Of a stretch of 64,000 nt of DNA, positions 50,641 through 59,234 are shown in pieces. This DNA is from Kocuria carniphila (lineage in GTDB: Bacteria > Actinomycetota > Actinomycetes > Actinomycetales > Micrococcaceae): NCBI RefSeq assembly GCF_004136555.1, contig NZ_NOIT01000005.1:62001-126000 (forward strand), read 5' to 3'. The notes beneath the pieces are model-generated. The model did not search any database. It was given only the letters and a program-made list of their open reading frames with translations, and was not told the DNA's origin. A program made the position numbers and the translations under genes. The stretch's first letter is position 1; each line of letters begins with the position of its first letter.

Positions 50641-52506
50641 ATGCAGGACCACCACACCGCTACGCAGACCGTCGACGCCGCCCCCACACCCCTGAGCGTC
50701 CTCTCCGATGTTTTTGGCTACGACGAGTTCCGCGGTGAGCAGGCCGCCATCATCGACCAGGTGATGAGCGGGGGAGAAGCCGTGGTCCTCATGCCCACCG
50801 GTGGCGGTAAGTCGCTGTGCTATCAGATCCCCTCGATCCTGCGTGAAGGCACCGGCATCGTCGTCTCACCACTGATCGCGCTGATGTCCGACCAGGTGGC
50901 AGCGCTTGAAGCGGTCGGCATCCGCGCGGCGTTCCTCAACTCATCCCTGGATTTCCAGGAAGCGCAGGCGGTCGAACAGCAACTGCTCGCCGGTGAGATC
51001 GACCTGCTCTACATGGCGCCCGAGCGTTTGATCCTGCCGCGCACCCTCGACCTGCTGCGCCGGGCTCAGATCGCCCTTTTCGCAATCGATGAGGCACACT
51101 GCGTCGCCCAGTGGGGCCACGATTTCCGCCCCGATTATCTGGGTCTGTCTGTGCTGGCGGACGCGTTCCCGAACGTCCCTCGGATTGCATTGACGGCCAC
51201 GGCCACCCGCAGCACGCACCGCGAGATCACCGAGCGCCTGCGCATGGAGAACGCCGAGCACTTCGTCTCCAACTTCGATCGCCCCAACATCCAGTACCGG
51301 ATCGAACCCAAGGACCGCGGCCGCGATCAGCTCCTGAAATTCATCACCTCCGAGCACGACGGCGACGCCGGCATCGTCTACTGCCTCTCCCGCAAAAGCG
51401 TTGAGACCACCGCGGAGTGGTTGGAGAAGCACGGGATCGCGGCCCTGCCGTACCACGCGGGGCTCGACGCGTCCGTCCGGCACGACCACCAAGAACGGTT
51501 CCTGCGTGAAGAGGGCATCGTCATCGTCGCGACCATCGCATTCGGCATGGGCATCGACAAACCGGACGTGCGCTTCGTCGCCCACCTGGACCTCCCCAAG
51601 AGCATCGAGGGCTACTACCAGGAGACGGGCCGCGCGGGACGCGACGGACTTCCGTCGACCGCGTGGATGGCGTACGGCCTGGGCGACGTCGTCAATCAGC
51701 GCCGCCTGATCGACCGCGGCGAAGGCAGCGAACTGCACATGCGCAACGCCCGCTCGCACCTGGACGCGATGCTCGCCCTGTGCGAGACCGTTTCGTGCCG
51801 GCGCGTGCAGCTGCTGCGGTATTTCGGGCAGGAGTCGGAGCCGTGCGGCAACTGCGATACATGCCTCAAACCACCCAAGATGTGGGACGCCACGGTGCCC
51901 GCGCAGAAGCTGCTGTCCACGCTCATCCGGCTGCAGCGCGAGCGCAGCCAGCAGTTCGGTTCGGGCAAGGTCTTCGACATTCTGCTCGGTCGCGAGAACG
52001 AACGCTCCGTCGAATCGCGCCACCACGAGCTCAGCGTGTGGGGGATCGGCACGGAGCTCACCGAGCGGGAGTGGCGTTCGGTGCTGCGGCAACTCCTCGC
52101 GCGCGGGATCGTGGAGGCCGTGGGCGACTACGGCGTGCTGGTGCCCGGCCCGAACGCCGGTCCCGTTCTGCGCGGCGAGGTCACCCTGGACTTGGCGGTG
52201 GACAGGGCGCCGACGTCGCCCGCTCGCGGTCGCGCTCGTTCCGCCGGGGGCGCTCGCGCATCGGCCGCCGAGGGTCTGGAGACCGCGGATCGCGTAGCGT
52301 TCGAGTCATTGCGGACATGGCGCACCTCAGTCGCCAAGGAGAAGCAGATCCCGCCCTACATGGTGTTCTCGGATGCCACCCTGGTGGGCATCGTGGAAGC
52401 GAAGCCGGAGACTGTGCGCGCGTTGGGTGCCGTGAGCGGCGTCGGCGCGAAGAAACTCGTGGAGTACGGGGACGCTGTGCTGGAGGCGCTCGGCGCGGAC
52501 GCCTGA
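50641..52506 (+). CDS. recQ: ATP-dependent DNA helicase RecQ
   Basis: The 621-residue superfamily 2 helicase has Walker [17 protein letters not shown] box [18 protein letters not shown], motif [12 protein letters not shown], and a four-cysteine zinc site (CETVSC...CGNCDTC). A winged-helix RQC domain and a C-terminal HRDC domain ([20 protein letters not shown]) complete it. It functions in recombination and fork repair. ATG 50641 follows GGAG. An in-frame GTG nine bases upstream is possible. Confidence 0.95.
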   Translation: MQDHHTATQTVDAAPTPLSVLSDVFGYDEFRGEQAAIIDQVMSGGEAVVLMPTGGGKSLCYQIPSILREGTGIVVSPLIALMSDQVAALEAVGIRAAFLNSSLDFQEAQAVEQQLLAGEIDLLYMAPERLILPRTLDLLRRAQIALFAIDEAHCVAQWGHDFRPDYLGLSVLADAFPNVPRIALTATATRSTHREITERLRMENAEHFVSNFDRPNIQYRIEPKDRGRDQLLKFITSEHDGDAGIVYCLSRKSVETTAEWLEKHGIAALPYHAGLDASVRHDHQERFLREEGIVIVATIAFGMGIDKPDVRFVAHLDLPKSIEGYYQETGRAGRDGLPSTAWMAYGLGDVVNQRRLIDRGEGSELHMRNARSHLDAMLALCETVSCRRVQLLRYFGQESEPCGNCDTCLKPPKMWDATVPAQKLLSTLIRLQRERSQQFGSGKVFDILLGRENERSVESRHHELSVWGIGTELTEREWRSVLRQLLARGIVEAVGDYGVLVPGPNAGPVLRGEVTLDLAVDRAPTSPARGRARSAGGARASAAEGLETADRVAFESLRTWRTSVAKEKQIPPYMVFSDATLVGIVEAKPETVRALGAVSGVGAKKLVEYGDAVLEALGADA

Positions 52507-52615
52507 CCAAGGGCGCGAGCGGCATTGCCACCGGGTGGGACTGTGCCCGGCGTCAACGGCGCCTTAACGCCGTCGGACGCGAGCGGCGTCGTCGGCGGAT
52601 CCCGAACGGACCGCG

Positions 52616-54169
52616 TTACGGCGCGGTGCGGGCCGCCCAGGCCTCGGAGTAGAACTGCTCCGAGCGGGACTCCAAGAGGTCCTTGTACGGATCAGGTTCG
52701 AAACTCTGCGCGGAATCCCCGGGGATGTCCGGGGAGAAAGCGGAGACGCCCAGGCCGGCCTCGCGATTCTCTAGCGTCAGCCCGGCGGCCTCGATCAGGG
52801 TGGGGAACATGTTGAGCTGATCGGCGTCGGAGCGGGTCTCGGGAGTGCCGGTCTCGCCCGGAACCCAGATCCGGTTGAAGATCGTGCGGTTGGTGTGTCC
52901 GCCCAGCTGCTCGTGGAACGCGTCGCCGGCACTCATGTGCTTGAGGTGGTCACCCATGATGACCACGGAGGTGTCCTCGAGATATCCCATTTGGTTCATA
53001 TATTCCACGAAGTCCGCAACCTGGGTCATGGAGCAGAAGAACGCGGAGGTCACTTCGCTCTCGGTGTCCACGGTGCAGTAGTCGTAGATGTGGACCGGCT
53101 CGTGGGTGTCCAGCGTGAGCATGGACAGGTTGAACGGCTGACCGGTCTGCTGCGCGGTGGCGTGGAGCTGGTCGATCTCGTTCTTGGCGTTGGCCATCAG
53201 GCGTTCGTCGCTCAGGCCCCAGTCGCTGCGAAAGCTCTCTTCGGGCTCCCCGGCGGCCCGCCAGTCGTCGAGACCCACGTCCTTGGTGTACCCGTGGTTT
53301 GCCAGGAACGTGCCCTTCGCGGCAAAGGACGGGTTGGCGCCGCCCAGGAACACGTTGGTGTAACCCTGTTCCGCCAGGATGTCACCCAGGCAGGTGAGAC
53401 CGCCCAGGTAGCTGTTCATGCTGCCCACGAGCTGGTCGGGGGAGCCGCTGTCCACGGACGCCCCCACGCCCTTGAGCGGCACGCCACACTGCGTGGACAC
53501 CAACCCGGACATGGTCCAGCCGCCGCCCTCGTACTGGTCGAAGTTCTCGATGCTCTGCCAGCCGTCTTCGGGGCGGGTGACGTCCTTCAGGGGAGCGAAG
53601 GCGTCCTTCTCGAAGTGCTCGTCGTTCGCCAGCGTCTGCTCGCCGGACTCCAAGTAGATGGTCACCAGATTGCGCTTGGCTTCGGTGCCGGTGACAGTGG
53701 GTTCCGCGTAGTAGTCGCCCATGTTGTACGGCGAACTGGCCGAGCGGATGTAGTCGCCGATGCCCACGGTGGAGGCGAACGCCGTGGTCCCGCCGGCCGC
53801 GACCGCGGCAACCAAGGCGGTCGAGAGGCCGCGCATGGCCCATTTCTTGGCCTGGGGCCGGGTGTCACAGCCCAGCCGACGGCGCTTGCGGCGCCGGAAA
53901 TACTGCCACACGGCAATGCCGATGGTGACAACCAGGGGAAGCACGCCGATACCCAGGATCCCCATCCAGACCAGTGGGCCACCTCCGCCGTCCGTCTCCA
54001 CGGTGACGATGTTGAGGCGCATCTGACCGAATGAGATCTTGCCGAAGTAGTAGCGAATGCCGATGGCGGCAATGAGCATGGCAAGGCCCGCCCAGATCAT
54101 GACGTAGACCAAGAGGTACCCCAGGACCACGCCAACCTGTCGGATTGCAGGATGAACCCGGCTGGCCAT
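52616..54169 (-). CDS. LtaS/MdoB-like sulfatase-fold membrane enzyme
   Basis: The 517-residue protein has three N-terminal transmembrane helices and an extracytoplasmic alkaline-phosphatase-superfamily domain. NLVTIYLESGEQTL holds the first metal Glu, GGGWTMSGLVSTQCGVPL the nucleophile Thr, and MLTLDTHEPVH and VVIMGDHLKH the remaining ligands. The fold is that of lipoteichoic-acid synthase and phosphoglycerol transferases, so transfer of phosphoglycerol-type groups to an envelope polymer is likely. Five helices are usual in LtaS and only three are seen here. GAGGAG precedes ATG 54169. The 247-bp gap before 54417 has no other gene. Confidence 0.82.
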   Translation of the reverse strand: MASRVHPAIRQVGVVLGYLLVYVMIWAGLAMLIAAIGIRYYFGKISFGQMRLNIVTVETDGGGGPLVWMGILGIGVLPLVVTIGIAVWQYFRRRKRRRLGCDTRPQAKKWAMRGLSTALVAAVAAGGTTAFASTVGIGDYIRSASSPYNMGDYYAEPTVTGTEAKRNLVTIYLESGEQTLANDEHFEKDAFAPLKDVTRPEDGWQSIENFDQYEGGGWTMSGLVSTQCGVPLKGVGASVDSGSPDQLVGSMNSYLGGLTCLGDILAEQGYTNVFLGGANPSFAAKGTFLANHGYTKDVGLDDWRAAGEPEESFRSDWGLSDERLMANAKNEIDQLHATAQQTGQPFNLSMLTLDTHEPVHIYDYCTVDTESEVTSAFFCSMTQVADFVEYMNQMGYLEDTSVVIMGDHLKHMSAGDAFHEQLGGHTNRTIFNRIWVPGETGTPETRSDADQLNMFPTLIEAAGLTLENREAGLGVSAFSPDIPGDSAQSFEPDPYKDLLESRSEQFYSEAWAARTAP

Positions 54170-54416
54170 GACAACTCCTCGCGTGCGATGTCCGTGCGGT
54201 CGCCGAACACCTGTGGGATCTGCCCGTACTCGACCCGGGCTCACAGAAAACGAATACCGTTAACCTACCCGTTCCCTGGAGTTAAGGTGAGGGTTCCTTG
54301 CTTGGAGTCGTCTACGAACCCGCGTAATGAGCCGGGGACCTCCCCCCAACAGCTGGTTGGTCTCGAGGGCGGCATGAGGCCTTATTAATGGCGCGGTTCA
54401 GGACTAGATTGAGAAC

Positions 54417-54662
54417 ATGCCCACCCAGGCATCCAATCTGATCAATGCGCAACCCGGCCCCGCGGTTTCTCCGCAGACGTGGGCCAAATTCGCGGCCTGG
54501 GCCGCTTTTCTGGTGACCGTACCCTCCGCGCTCTGGCGGGTATTGATGATTGTTTGCTACGCGCCCATCTTCTTGTGGGGTCCACTGCTCCTGGTAGCAG
54601 TGGTTGGCTACTGGCTGCGGCGGCGTTGTACAGATCCTGCGCAAGCGCGGGTCGGCTCGTGA
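54417..54662 (+). CDS. Small membrane protein of unknown function (parent copy of a downstream remnant)
   Basis: The 81-residue protein has one or two hydrophobic segments (AAWAAFLVTVPSALWRVLMIV and IFLWGPLLLVAVVGYWLRR). No family is recognised. A diverged, truncated copy of its C-terminal half lies at 55524-55610, on the far side of the reductase gene, indicating a local duplication. It is 36 bp upstream of that reductase gene. Confidence 0.6.
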   Translation: MPTQASNLINAQPGPAVSPQTWAKFAAWAAFLVTVPSALWRVLMIVCYAPIFLWGPLLLVAVVGYWLRRRCTDPAQARVGS

Positions 54663-54698
54663 ATTCACAGAATGTAGGACTTGGAAGGACCCTGACCG

Positions 54699-55325
54699 AT
54701 GAAACTAACTGTCATGCAATTCGTCAGTCTCGATGGTGTCTCGCAAGGACCGGGATCTCCGGACGAGGACCGCAGCGGGAATTTTGAACGGGGTGGCTGG
54801 TTCGTTCCTTACCTGGACAAGGAATTCATCCAGCAATGCACCGAATGGCTCCAACAAGCCGATGCCCTCATGTTCGGGAGGCGTACTTACGAGGCATTCG
54901 CCCGGGATTGGCCGCAGATCACCGACCCGGACGACCCGTTCACCGAGCTCATGAACGGGTTGCCGAAATACGTGGCATCTAAGACCTTAACCAGTGCCGA
55001 ATGGAACCCCACCACCATCCTCTCGGGAGATCTCGCGGCGCAGGTAGCCGAACTCAAATCACGGCTGGGCCGGGACTTGCAGGTCCATGGCAGCTCGGTG
55101 CTTGCCCAAGGTCTGTTTGCTGCGGACCTGGTCGACGAGCTGCGCCTGGTTATAGCGCCGGTGGTAGTGGGCCAGGGGCGCCGCCTTTTCCCCGATGGCA
55201 TGGATCCGATTGGGTTCCGCCTTGTCAGTAGTCGAGTCACCCCGGGCGGGCTGACCATTCAGACCTACAAGAACCAGGGCCGTCCCGAGTTTGCAGTGTA
55301 TGAGGGGTCGCCAGTGGTGACCTGA
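54699..55325 (+). CDS. RibD/dihydrofolate-reductase-like protein
   Basis: The 208-residue protein has the RibD C-terminal/DHFR fold. It starts MKLTVMQFVSLDGVSQGP, has LMFGRRTYEAFARDWP in the middle (nucleotide-binding region), and LQVHGSSVLAQGLFAADLVDELRLVIAPVVVGQGRRLF at the end. Stand-alone members are NADPH-dependent reductases of uncertain substrate and are abundant in soil actinobacteria. A second, distantly similar member is at 60173. Confidence 0.85.
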   Translation: MKLTVMQFVSLDGVSQGPGSPDEDRSGNFERGGWFVPYLDKEFIQQCTEWLQQADALMFGRRTYEAFARDWPQITDPDDPFTELMNGLPKYVASKTLTSAEWNPTTILSGDLAAQVAELKSRLGRDLQVHGSSVLAQGLFAADLVDELRLVIAPVVVGQGRRLFPDGMDPIGFRLVSSRVTPGGLTIQTYKNQGRPEFAVYEGSPVVT

Positions 55326-55523
55326 GGGCGCACCTGGACCGGCTTCGGTGCCTGCCATCTTGAAGATAAAACCGCCTTCGACGCCGCTATTGAGGGGCCC
55401 GGATATGTGAGAAATCCCCAATGCGGGACGGGTTGATCTGCAAACGTCGCGCGTGGGTCGCTCCGCTCAACGAAAACGAGATTCGGCCACATCCCCCTGT
55501 GGCAGCCTGTGACATTTGGACCT

Positions 55524-55610
55524 TCCAGGGCGCCGCTGGGGTTGATGATCGGCAATGGCGCGCACATGTTCCTGTGGGGTCCGCTGTTGCTGGTGGCGGT
55601 CGTCGGGTAA
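55524..55610 (+). pseudogene. Degenerate copy of the C-terminal half of the 54417 membrane protein
   Basis: The frame reads APLGLMIGNGAHMFLWGPLLLVAVVG and stops. The 54417 protein has ALWRVLMIVCYAPIFLWGPL... followed by LLVAVVGYW. Twelve identical residues in a row (FLWGPLLLVAVVG region) and matching DNA show common origin. The N-terminal half is not recognisable and the stop falls before the basic tail. The rest of the 396-bp gap 55326-55721 contains no gene I can support. Confidence 0.6.
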
Positions 55611-55721
55611 TGGCGGCGCCGGACATCGAATTCATAACGTTCTGGCGCGAGGTAGTGCTACAGCTGTTCCTCAGGAGATAGTGTCTCTAATCACAACGTT
55701 CGCAATTGTGAAGGGCATGAC

Positions 55722-56309
55722 ATGAGCACCCCCCATTCTTATGGCTCCCAGCCAGGAGACCAGCAGACCAGCGATTCCACCCATTACGACGCCGCTCCGG
55801 CCATCGACCAGTATCGGCCCGGTGACGCACCCGGTTACGACCAGGGCGGGTACCAGCAACGAGGTTCCCAGCCGGGCGTTCCCGTGGGTCCCGGCCAAGC
55901 CATCAAGCGGTTCTACAAGAAATACGCACAGTTCTCCGGGCGCGCCAGCCGATCCGAGTACTGGTGGGTCGCACTCTTCATGTTCCTGGTATACGGCCTG
56001 TTCATGGTGCTCATCGGCACGGTTGGCAGCGAGGTAGTGAACAGTAATACGGTCACATCCGCGACGTCCTACTCATACTCGGTGAGGAGTGAGCCCAACG
56101 GGTTGGGGATCTTCTTGTCGCTGCTGTTCCTCGTGTTCCTGTTGGCCCACATCATTCCGAGCATCGCGCTCGCCGTGCGGCGACTGCACGACGTGAACAT
56201 GTCCGGATTCCTGTACTTACTGAGTCTTATTCCGTTCCTTGGGCCGCTCATTCTGTTGGTTTTCTACCTGCTGCCGCCGAACCCTGCGGGAGCGCGGTTC
56301 GACCGGTGA
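55722..56309 (+). CDS. DUF805 family membrane protein
   Basis: The 195-residue protein has a hydrophilic Gln/Gly/Pro-rich N terminus of about 60 residues. A DUF805 domain follows: FYKKYAQFSGRASRSEYWWVALFMFLV at its start and AVRRLHDVNMSGFLYLLSLIPFLGPLILL near its end, with four helices. The family is common and uncharacterised. A strong terminator follows 20 bp after the stop. Confidence 0.88.
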   Translation: MSTPHSYGSQPGDQQTSDSTHYDAAPAIDQYRPGDAPGYDQGGYQQRGSQPGVPVGPGQAIKRFYKKYAQFSGRASRSEYWWVALFMFLVYGLFMVLIGTVGSEVVNSNTVTSATSYSYSVRSEPNGLGIFLSLLFLVFLLAHIIPSIALAVRRLHDVNMSGFLYLLSLIPFLGPLILLVFYLLPPNPAGARFDR

Positions 56310-56328
56310 GTTGATGTTCTAGCTGGGG

Positions 56329-56364
56329 AGGGCCGTCGATCCGAAAGGATTGGCGGCCCTTTTC
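56329..56364 (+). terminator. Rho-independent terminator after the DUF805 gene
   Basis: AGGGCCGTCGATCC and GGATTGGCGGCCCT pair (12 of 14 positions) around a GAAA tetraloop and are followed by TTTT. Confidence 0.8.
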
Positions 56365-56402
56365 ATGTGCTATCGCGGATGTGGCCAGAGCATCTCTTGC
56401 CG

Positions 56403-56447
56403 TCCACGCTTCATCATGACATCATTGATGTCATGATGAAGCGTGGA
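56403..56447. promoter_or_regulatory. 45-bp perfect palindrome covering the MarR start codon
   Basis: Twenty-two-base arms (56403-56424 and 56426-56447) are exact reverse complements around a single central base at 56425. The right arm contains the ATG and first codons of the MarR gene. A dyad of this length and position is a strong candidate autoregulatory operator, and the mRNA 5' end could also fold on itself. Confidence 0.7.
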
Positions 56448-56900
56448 GACACCGTGTATGAGATTCTCAGAGCTGTTCGCCCAATGGTGCTCAATTCTGC
56501 ACGGGTCGTTGAGGCGGAGGTGCGTGACTTGGGCTGGACCGTAGGGTCTCGGGCGGTCATGGAAGTGCTGCTGGACGGGGCGCCCATGACGGTGCCTCAG
56601 GCTGCGTCTCGACTGTCCTTGGCTCGTCAGAATGTTCAACGCCATGTAGATGAGCTGATCAAGTTGGGTCATGTGGAGTCCAAGCCCAACCCGGCACACC
56701 GTAGATCTGTGCTCATCCAACCCACTGAAAAAGGCTCTCGAGCCTTCACGGGGCTGCACGATCGTGAACGCGCCCAACTCGCCCTTCTTGCTCCGCAGTG
56801 CAGCGAGCAGGATCTGAGAACAACCATCAGGGTGCTCGGGGATCTCAACCACGACATCAAGGCACGAGCCGCAGCCTCGGCGGCAGGAACCAGGACATGA
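56433..56900 (+). CDS. MarR-family transcriptional regulator
   Basis: The regulator of about 155 residues has a winged helix-turn-helix. It starts with a helical segment (TVYEILRAVRPMVLNSARVVE) and has PMTVPQAASRLSLARQNVQRHVDELIKLGHVESKPNPAHRR as recognition helix plus wing. The ATG at 56433 (MMKRGD) lies inside the 45-bp palindrome. No ribosome site precedes it, so the gene may be leaderless or start elsewhere in the dyad. Three bases after its stop begins the maleylpyruvate-isomerase-type gene, its probable operon partner. Confidence 0.88.
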   Translation: MMKRGDTVYEILRAVRPMVLNSARVVEAEVRDLGWTVGSRAVMEVLLDGAPMTVPQAASRLSLARQNVQRHVDELIKLGHVESKPNPAHRRSVLIQPTEKGSRAFTGLHDRERAQLALLAPQCSEQDLRTTIRVLGDLNHDIKARAAASAAGTRT

Positions 56901-56903
56901 GTC

Positions 56904-57539
56904 ATGAATACCAACGGAATCTTCGCGCGGACCACCCGCAACAGACGTGAGATCGCCGACGTCCTCGAGTCCCTCGACCCAGTCCAATGGGGTGCAGAGA
57001 CACTTTGTGAGGGCTGGACCGTGCGACACATGGCGGCTCATTTCCTTCAGCCCATGCTCGTAGGATTCGGGCAATTCTTTGTGACGTCCGTGCGATACCG
57101 GGGGAATACGGCCGCCACCATCGACCACATCACGCGCCGTAACGCAGTTATTGAGCCGGCGCATCTCGTGGCCCTTTTGCGCCAGCACGCCAGCGATGAA
57201 GTCAGCCCGCCGAGGGTCGGCCCTATGGGTCCGTTCGCGGAGACCTGCGTCCACCTGCGCGATATCACGCGCCCTCTCGGGCTTGCCGCTGATGTCCGAA
57301 GTGAGGACTGGCTGGATCTCCTGTCCTACCTGACGTCTGGCAAAGCGGCGGCCAGCCTCACCACGCCAGCGCGTATCAGAGGCCTATCGTTCCGTCCTCG
57401 GGGTTGGGAGACGAGCTTTGGGGCAGGTCTGGAAGTGACGGGGACCCCGGAGGCGCTCGCCATGGCCATCACGGGCCGCAAGGCTGCTTGCGCTGATCTT
57501 GCGGGGTCCGGTGTCGATCTACTCTGTTCCCGCGGATAA
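56904..57539 (+). CDS. Maleylpyruvate isomerase-family mycothiol-dependent enzyme (DinB-like fold)
   Basis: The 211-residue protein begins with a helical region RREIADVLESLDPVQWGAETLCEGWTVRHMAAHFL, the hallmark of the MDMPI-N/DinB-like family (TIGR03083-type) with its metal-binding His residues (AAHFL; HLRDITRPLG). These enzymes use mycothiol, the actinobacterial thiol, in isomerase or transferase reactions. Substrate unknown. It follows the MarR gene closely, so MarR may sense the substrate. Confidence 0.85.
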   Translation: MNTNGIFARTTRNRREIADVLESLDPVQWGAETLCEGWTVRHMAAHFLQPMLVGFGQFFVTSVRYRGNTAATIDHITRRNAVIEPAHLVALLRQHASDEVSPPRVGPMGPFAETCVHLRDITRPLGLAADVRSEDWLDLLSYLTSGKAAASLTTPARIRGLSFRPRGWETSFGAGLEVTGTPEALAMAITGRKAACADLAGSGVDLLCSRG

Positions 57540-57613
57540 ATTTCAATCGATCGCCAAGTCTCACCACCGGGTAGCCCTACGGGGTTGAACTGCTCGTCCC
57601 GTACCCTCAATGG

Positions 57614-58378
57614 GTGCCTTATCCCGCAGAACTCCCCGCCCGGCCCGACGATCACGACGACGCTCCTCCGGCCGGTTCTCGCTACCAACACCTGGACAGC
57701 ACCGCCGTCCGTGAATCCACAGCCGCTCTGCAGAAGCGCATCTACTCACGCTTCCCGGATCGCGGACTGTGGGAGGTTTGCGGTGAATTGGTGGGACTCG
57801 TGGATGAGGTCACCAGTGGTGGCGGCATCAGCCGGCGCCGCATCAGGCTGGCCCGGCTACTCTCTCGCCTGGGGATCATTGCGGTCCTCGCGATCTTTGG
57901 CGGTGCCATTGTTCTCGCCGCAGCGAGTATCTGGTCGAGTCCGGATGCCCTGGGTCCCATCGACTGGCTCCCGCTACTCGAAACCGTGGTCAACAACCTG
58001 GTCTTCGCGGGCATCGCCATCTTCTTCCTGGTAGCCGTGCCGCAACGGTTGGAGCGCGCTCGTGTGCTGCGACTCGTCCACCGGCTGCGATCACTCGCGC
58101 ACGTGATCGACATGCACCAGCTCACCAAGGTGCCCGAGAGGCTCCAGCGAGGATCGCGGGAGGACGGAGGGCTGGACCTCACTCGTGAACAGCTCACCCA
58201 CTACTTCGATTACTGTACGGAAATGCTCTCGCTCGTCGGCAAGACAGCGGCCCTTTTCGCCGAGGACACCACCGACGGGGATGTACTGGATGCCGTTGAA
58301 GGCATCGAAACCCTCACCTCAGACATGGCCCGCAAGGTGTGGCAAAAGATCGCGATCCTACAGGCGCAGGGCGCCTGA
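57614..58378 (+). CDS. Two-helix membrane protein with cytoplasmic helical domain, unknown function
   Basis: The 254-residue protein has a soluble N-terminal region (residues 1-85, Pro/Asp-rich start), two transmembrane helices (IIAVLAIFGGAIVLAAASIW and NNLVFAGIAIFFLVAVP), and a helical C-terminal cytoplasmic domain (HRLRSLAHVIDMHQLTKVPE...YFDYCTEMLSLVGKTAALFAED). I recognise the pattern only as a conserved actinobacterial hypothetical. GTG start. No operon partner is evident. Confidence 0.7.
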   Translation: MPYPAELPARPDDHDDAPPAGSRYQHLDSTAVRESTAALQKRIYSRFPDRGLWEVCGELVGLVDEVTSGGGISRRRIRLARLLSRLGIIAVLAIFGGAIVLAAASIWSSPDALGPIDWLPLLETVVNNLVFAGIAIFFLVAVPQRLERARVLRLVHRLRSLAHVIDMHQLTKVPERLQRGSREDGGLDLTREQLTHYFDYCTEMLSLVGKTAALFAEDTTDGDVLDAVEGIETLTSDMARKVWQKIAILQAQGA

Positions 58379-58496
58379 AAATCGCCTGAAATCCCAGGTG
58401 AGAAGGGGCTTTGTGGAGGCGAGCGGCGTCGTCGGCCTTGACGAGCCGGGGTTACGTGCTAGTAAGTTGGCTTGCTGATCCAAAGGAGGAATCAGC

Positions 58497-59066
58497 ATGA
58501 TGAAGAAGACCAACCGCATTTTGACGACCGCCGCAACCGTGGCAGCACTCTCGTTCACTGTGGCACCGGCCGCTTCTGCAGCGCCCACTCCGGAGGCACC
58601 TCAGGCCCCCGCAGCAGCCGCAGCGGAGTCCTGCCCGTCGGCCAGCGACTTCTCGTTGACCGCGCCGTCCCACACCGAGGCGGCCGGCAACCTGCTGGAC
58701 AAGCAGATCACCTTCGGCTCGTACTGGACCGGCGGTAACGTGCAGTCCGGCACCCAGGCCACGCTGACGGCGTCCGGCCCGGCAGAGGTCACCCTGCTCA
58801 ACGGCGAGACCTACAACGCACCGGTGGTCGTCGGCGGCACCAACTCGGGTATCTTCCCGGGTGGCGGCGCAGCCTTCGCACCGAGCTTCCGCCTGGACGA
58901 CTCGAACCGCGACTCCGCCAACGGCGCGACCAACCGCGATCACGTGACGTCCATTTCCTACCCCGTGACGGTCTCGGGCAACTTCGGCTCCTGCGACTAC
59001 ACCGTGGAGGGAACGGCGAACTCCAAGTTCAACGTGACTTCGATCGAGCTGACGGAACGCGCATAG
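58497..59066 (+). CDS. Secreted protein of unknown function with Sec signal peptide
   Basis: The 189-residue protein has a classical signal peptide (MMKKTNRILTTAATVAALSF, then ASA at about residue 28, cleavage before APTPEAP). An Ala/Pro-rich linker and a beta-rich domain follow, with two cysteines (AESCPS and GSCDYT) that could form one disulfide. The strong AAGGAGGA, heavily biased codon use and efficient terminator suggest high expression. No family recognised. It may be a surface or cell-wall protein. Confidence 0.8.
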   Translation: MMKKTNRILTTAATVAALSFTVAPAASAAPTPEAPQAPAAAAAESCPSASDFSLTAPSHTEAAGNLLDKQITFGSYWTGGNVQSGTQATLTASGPAEVTLLNGETYNAPVVVGGTNSGIFPGGGAAFAPSFRLDDSNRDSANGATNRDHVTSISYPVTVSGNFGSCDYTVEGTANSKFNVTSIELTERA

Positions 59067-59083
59067 TTCCACCTCTTGAGTTC

Positions 59084-59113
59084 TGGCCCCGAGCGATACT
59101 TTCGCTCGGGGCC
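59084..59113 (+). terminator. Rho-independent terminator after the secreted protein gene
   Basis: TGGCCCCGAGCGA and TCGCTCGGGGCCA form a perfect 13-bp stem around a short TACT-type loop, followed by GTTCTGTTT. Confidence 0.85.
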
Positions 59114-59234
59114 AGTTCTGTTTAACGGACTGGGCGGGGGACGACGCCGCTCTGGTCGCCTGCGCAGCGCCCGTACCGCAGATCGCGCAAGAACGGTCAT
59201 GCACGCGGCGGCCGGGGCGGCGAATACTTGAACC

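Noticed and set aside
56370-57254. Long minus-strand open frame across the MarR and isomerase genes
   Set aside because: It starts within the palindrome, so its first codons mirror the MarR start. The rest is antisense to two recognisable genes and has no family pattern.
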